Shown: one piece after another, positions 5,500-5,727 of the stretch
How positions within the stretch are numbered: position 1 is the stretch's first letter
Layout of the letters: each line of letters opens with the position of its first letter
NCBI GenBank assembly: GCA_903845455.1
Contig: CAIMXN010000159.1
Coordinates: forward strand, 1-5,727
DNA from: an uncultured beta proteobacterium
GTDB taxonomy: Bacteria; Pseudomonadota; Gammaproteobacteria; Burkholderiales; Burkholderiaceae
Direction: 5' to 3'
DNA: 5,727 nucleotides
The notes under the pieces: generated by a model
What the model saw: the letters and a program-made list of their open reading frames with translations, nothing else
Told to the model about the DNA's origin: nothing
The model's database searches: none
Position numbers and translations under genes: made by a program

Positions 5500-5548
5500 A
5501 TAGTACTTTCTTAAAAAATGCTTATTACGCCATAGGGCTTAGTTCGGA

Positions 5549-5563
5549 ATTTTTCAGAAAAAT
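5549..5563. repeat. Short near-palindrome before the last gene
   Basis: ATTTTTC (5549-5555) and GAAAAAT (5557-5563) are exact complements around a single A. It lies 24 bases before the ATG at 5588 and could be a half-site pair, but simple A/T runs make chance likely. Confidence 0.35.
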
Positions 5564-5587
5564 CAATAACTTAAGAGGATGTAGGCT

Positions 5588-5727
5588 ATGAAGATCAACA
5601 AAATCATTGCTGTGTTCTGGGCTATTTTTATACTTCACACTACTACTCAGGCAGCTCAAAATACCTCATTTGCTGTGCAGATTCCGAATGCACAGTGGTG
5701 GAAAGCTATTGAAAGAGGCGACCAAAA
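5588..5727 (+). CDS. Exported protein, N-terminal fragment (3' end outside window)
   Basis: An ATG at 5588 with AGAGG (5574-5578) nine bases upstream opens a frame that stays open to the window end, 46 codons. MKINKIIAVFWAIFILHTTT, then QAA, is a clear Sec signal peptide: two or three Lys, a hydrophobic core at about 6-16, and cleavage likely after residue 22 or 23. The mature start NTSFAVQIPNAQWWKAIERG includes W-W-K-A-I-E-R-G-D, which resembles the first helix of an ankyrin-repeat array in secreted bacterial ankyrin proteins. That is only a hint from about ten residues. It is read divergently from the antitoxin gene across the repeat-rich region, which presumably holds its promoter. Confidence 0.7.
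   Translation, partial: MKINKIIAVFWAIFILHTTTQAAQNTSFAVQIPNAQWWKAIERGDQ

Larger units (their letters stand above)
5319..5507. repeat. Cluster of five AGTACT sites with regular spacing
   Basis: AGTACT occurs at 5324-5329, 5407-5412, 5478-5483, 5490-5495 and 5502-5507. I noticed only two copies elsewhere in the window (1450 and 1925). The last three are exactly 12 bp apart. The first, second and fourth are exactly 83 bp apart. Longer shared blocks include TTAAGAGTACT (5319-5329 and 5402-5412) and AGTACTTTTAATAG (5407-5420 and 5490-5503). The AGTACT core is itself palindromic, fitting a dimeric DNA-binding protein. This lies in the intergenic region between the divergent antitoxin gene and the gene at 5588. 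Binding-site function is inferred. Confidence 0.6.

Noticed and set aside
5319..5507. AGTACT repeats considered as a CRISPR array or plasmid iterons of an origin
   Set aside because: The repeated units are far too short and unevenly spaced for CRISPR, and no replication-initiator gene or DnaA-box cluster is visible nearby.

Overview
The window looks like chromosomal DNA of a low-GC freshwater betaproteobacterium, most likely Polynucleobacter or a close Burkholderiales relative. This is inferred from how the proteins read (phosphomannomutase/phosphoglucomutase, diheme cytochrome c, periplasmic parvulin-like protein) together with AT-rich base composition. No rRNA, tRNA, insertion sequence or CRISPR array is visible.

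Layout. (a) 2-973, + strand: the C-terminal two thirds of a phosphomannomutase/phosphoglucomutase, its 5' end cut by the window edge. (b) 998-1377, + strand: a decaying ccdAB toxin-antitoxin module. The antitoxin reading frame survives in altered form. The toxin is reduced to its first few residues joined, out of frame, to its last ~40. (c) 1403-4574, - strand: four co-directional genes read from right to left: a conserved protein of unknown function, an exported SurA/PpiC-type protein, an exported diheme cytochrome c, and an exported alpha/beta hydrolase. Gaps are 40, 87 and 42 bases, so they may form one or two transcription units. Three of the four products carry signal peptides and should act in the periplasm. 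(d) 4720-5295, - strand: a second type II toxin-antitoxin pair, an intact-looking Phd/YefM-type antitoxin followed by a RelE-like toxin that seems to lack a conserved Tyr-Arg and has a degenerate C-terminus. (e) 5296-5587: a very AT-rich intergenic region packed with inverted repeats and five AGTACT sites. (f) 5588-5727, + strand: the start of another exported protein, cut by the window end.

Three points stand out. First, two unrelated toxin-antitoxin loci flank the four-gene cluster, and in both the toxin is damaged while the antitoxin frame is kept. Second, the region before the last gene holds a 26-bp perfect palindrome, two other overlapping hairpins that cannot all form at once, and AGTACT sites spaced 12 bp apart locally and 83 bp apart over a longer range. 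Third, the parvulin-like protein lacks the histidines usually seen in an active prolyl isomerase site.

I do not see a complete undescribed system. The repeat-rich region 5319-5507 and the unrecognised 183-residue protein are the least explained parts. All family assignments come from reading the sequence, not from a database search.
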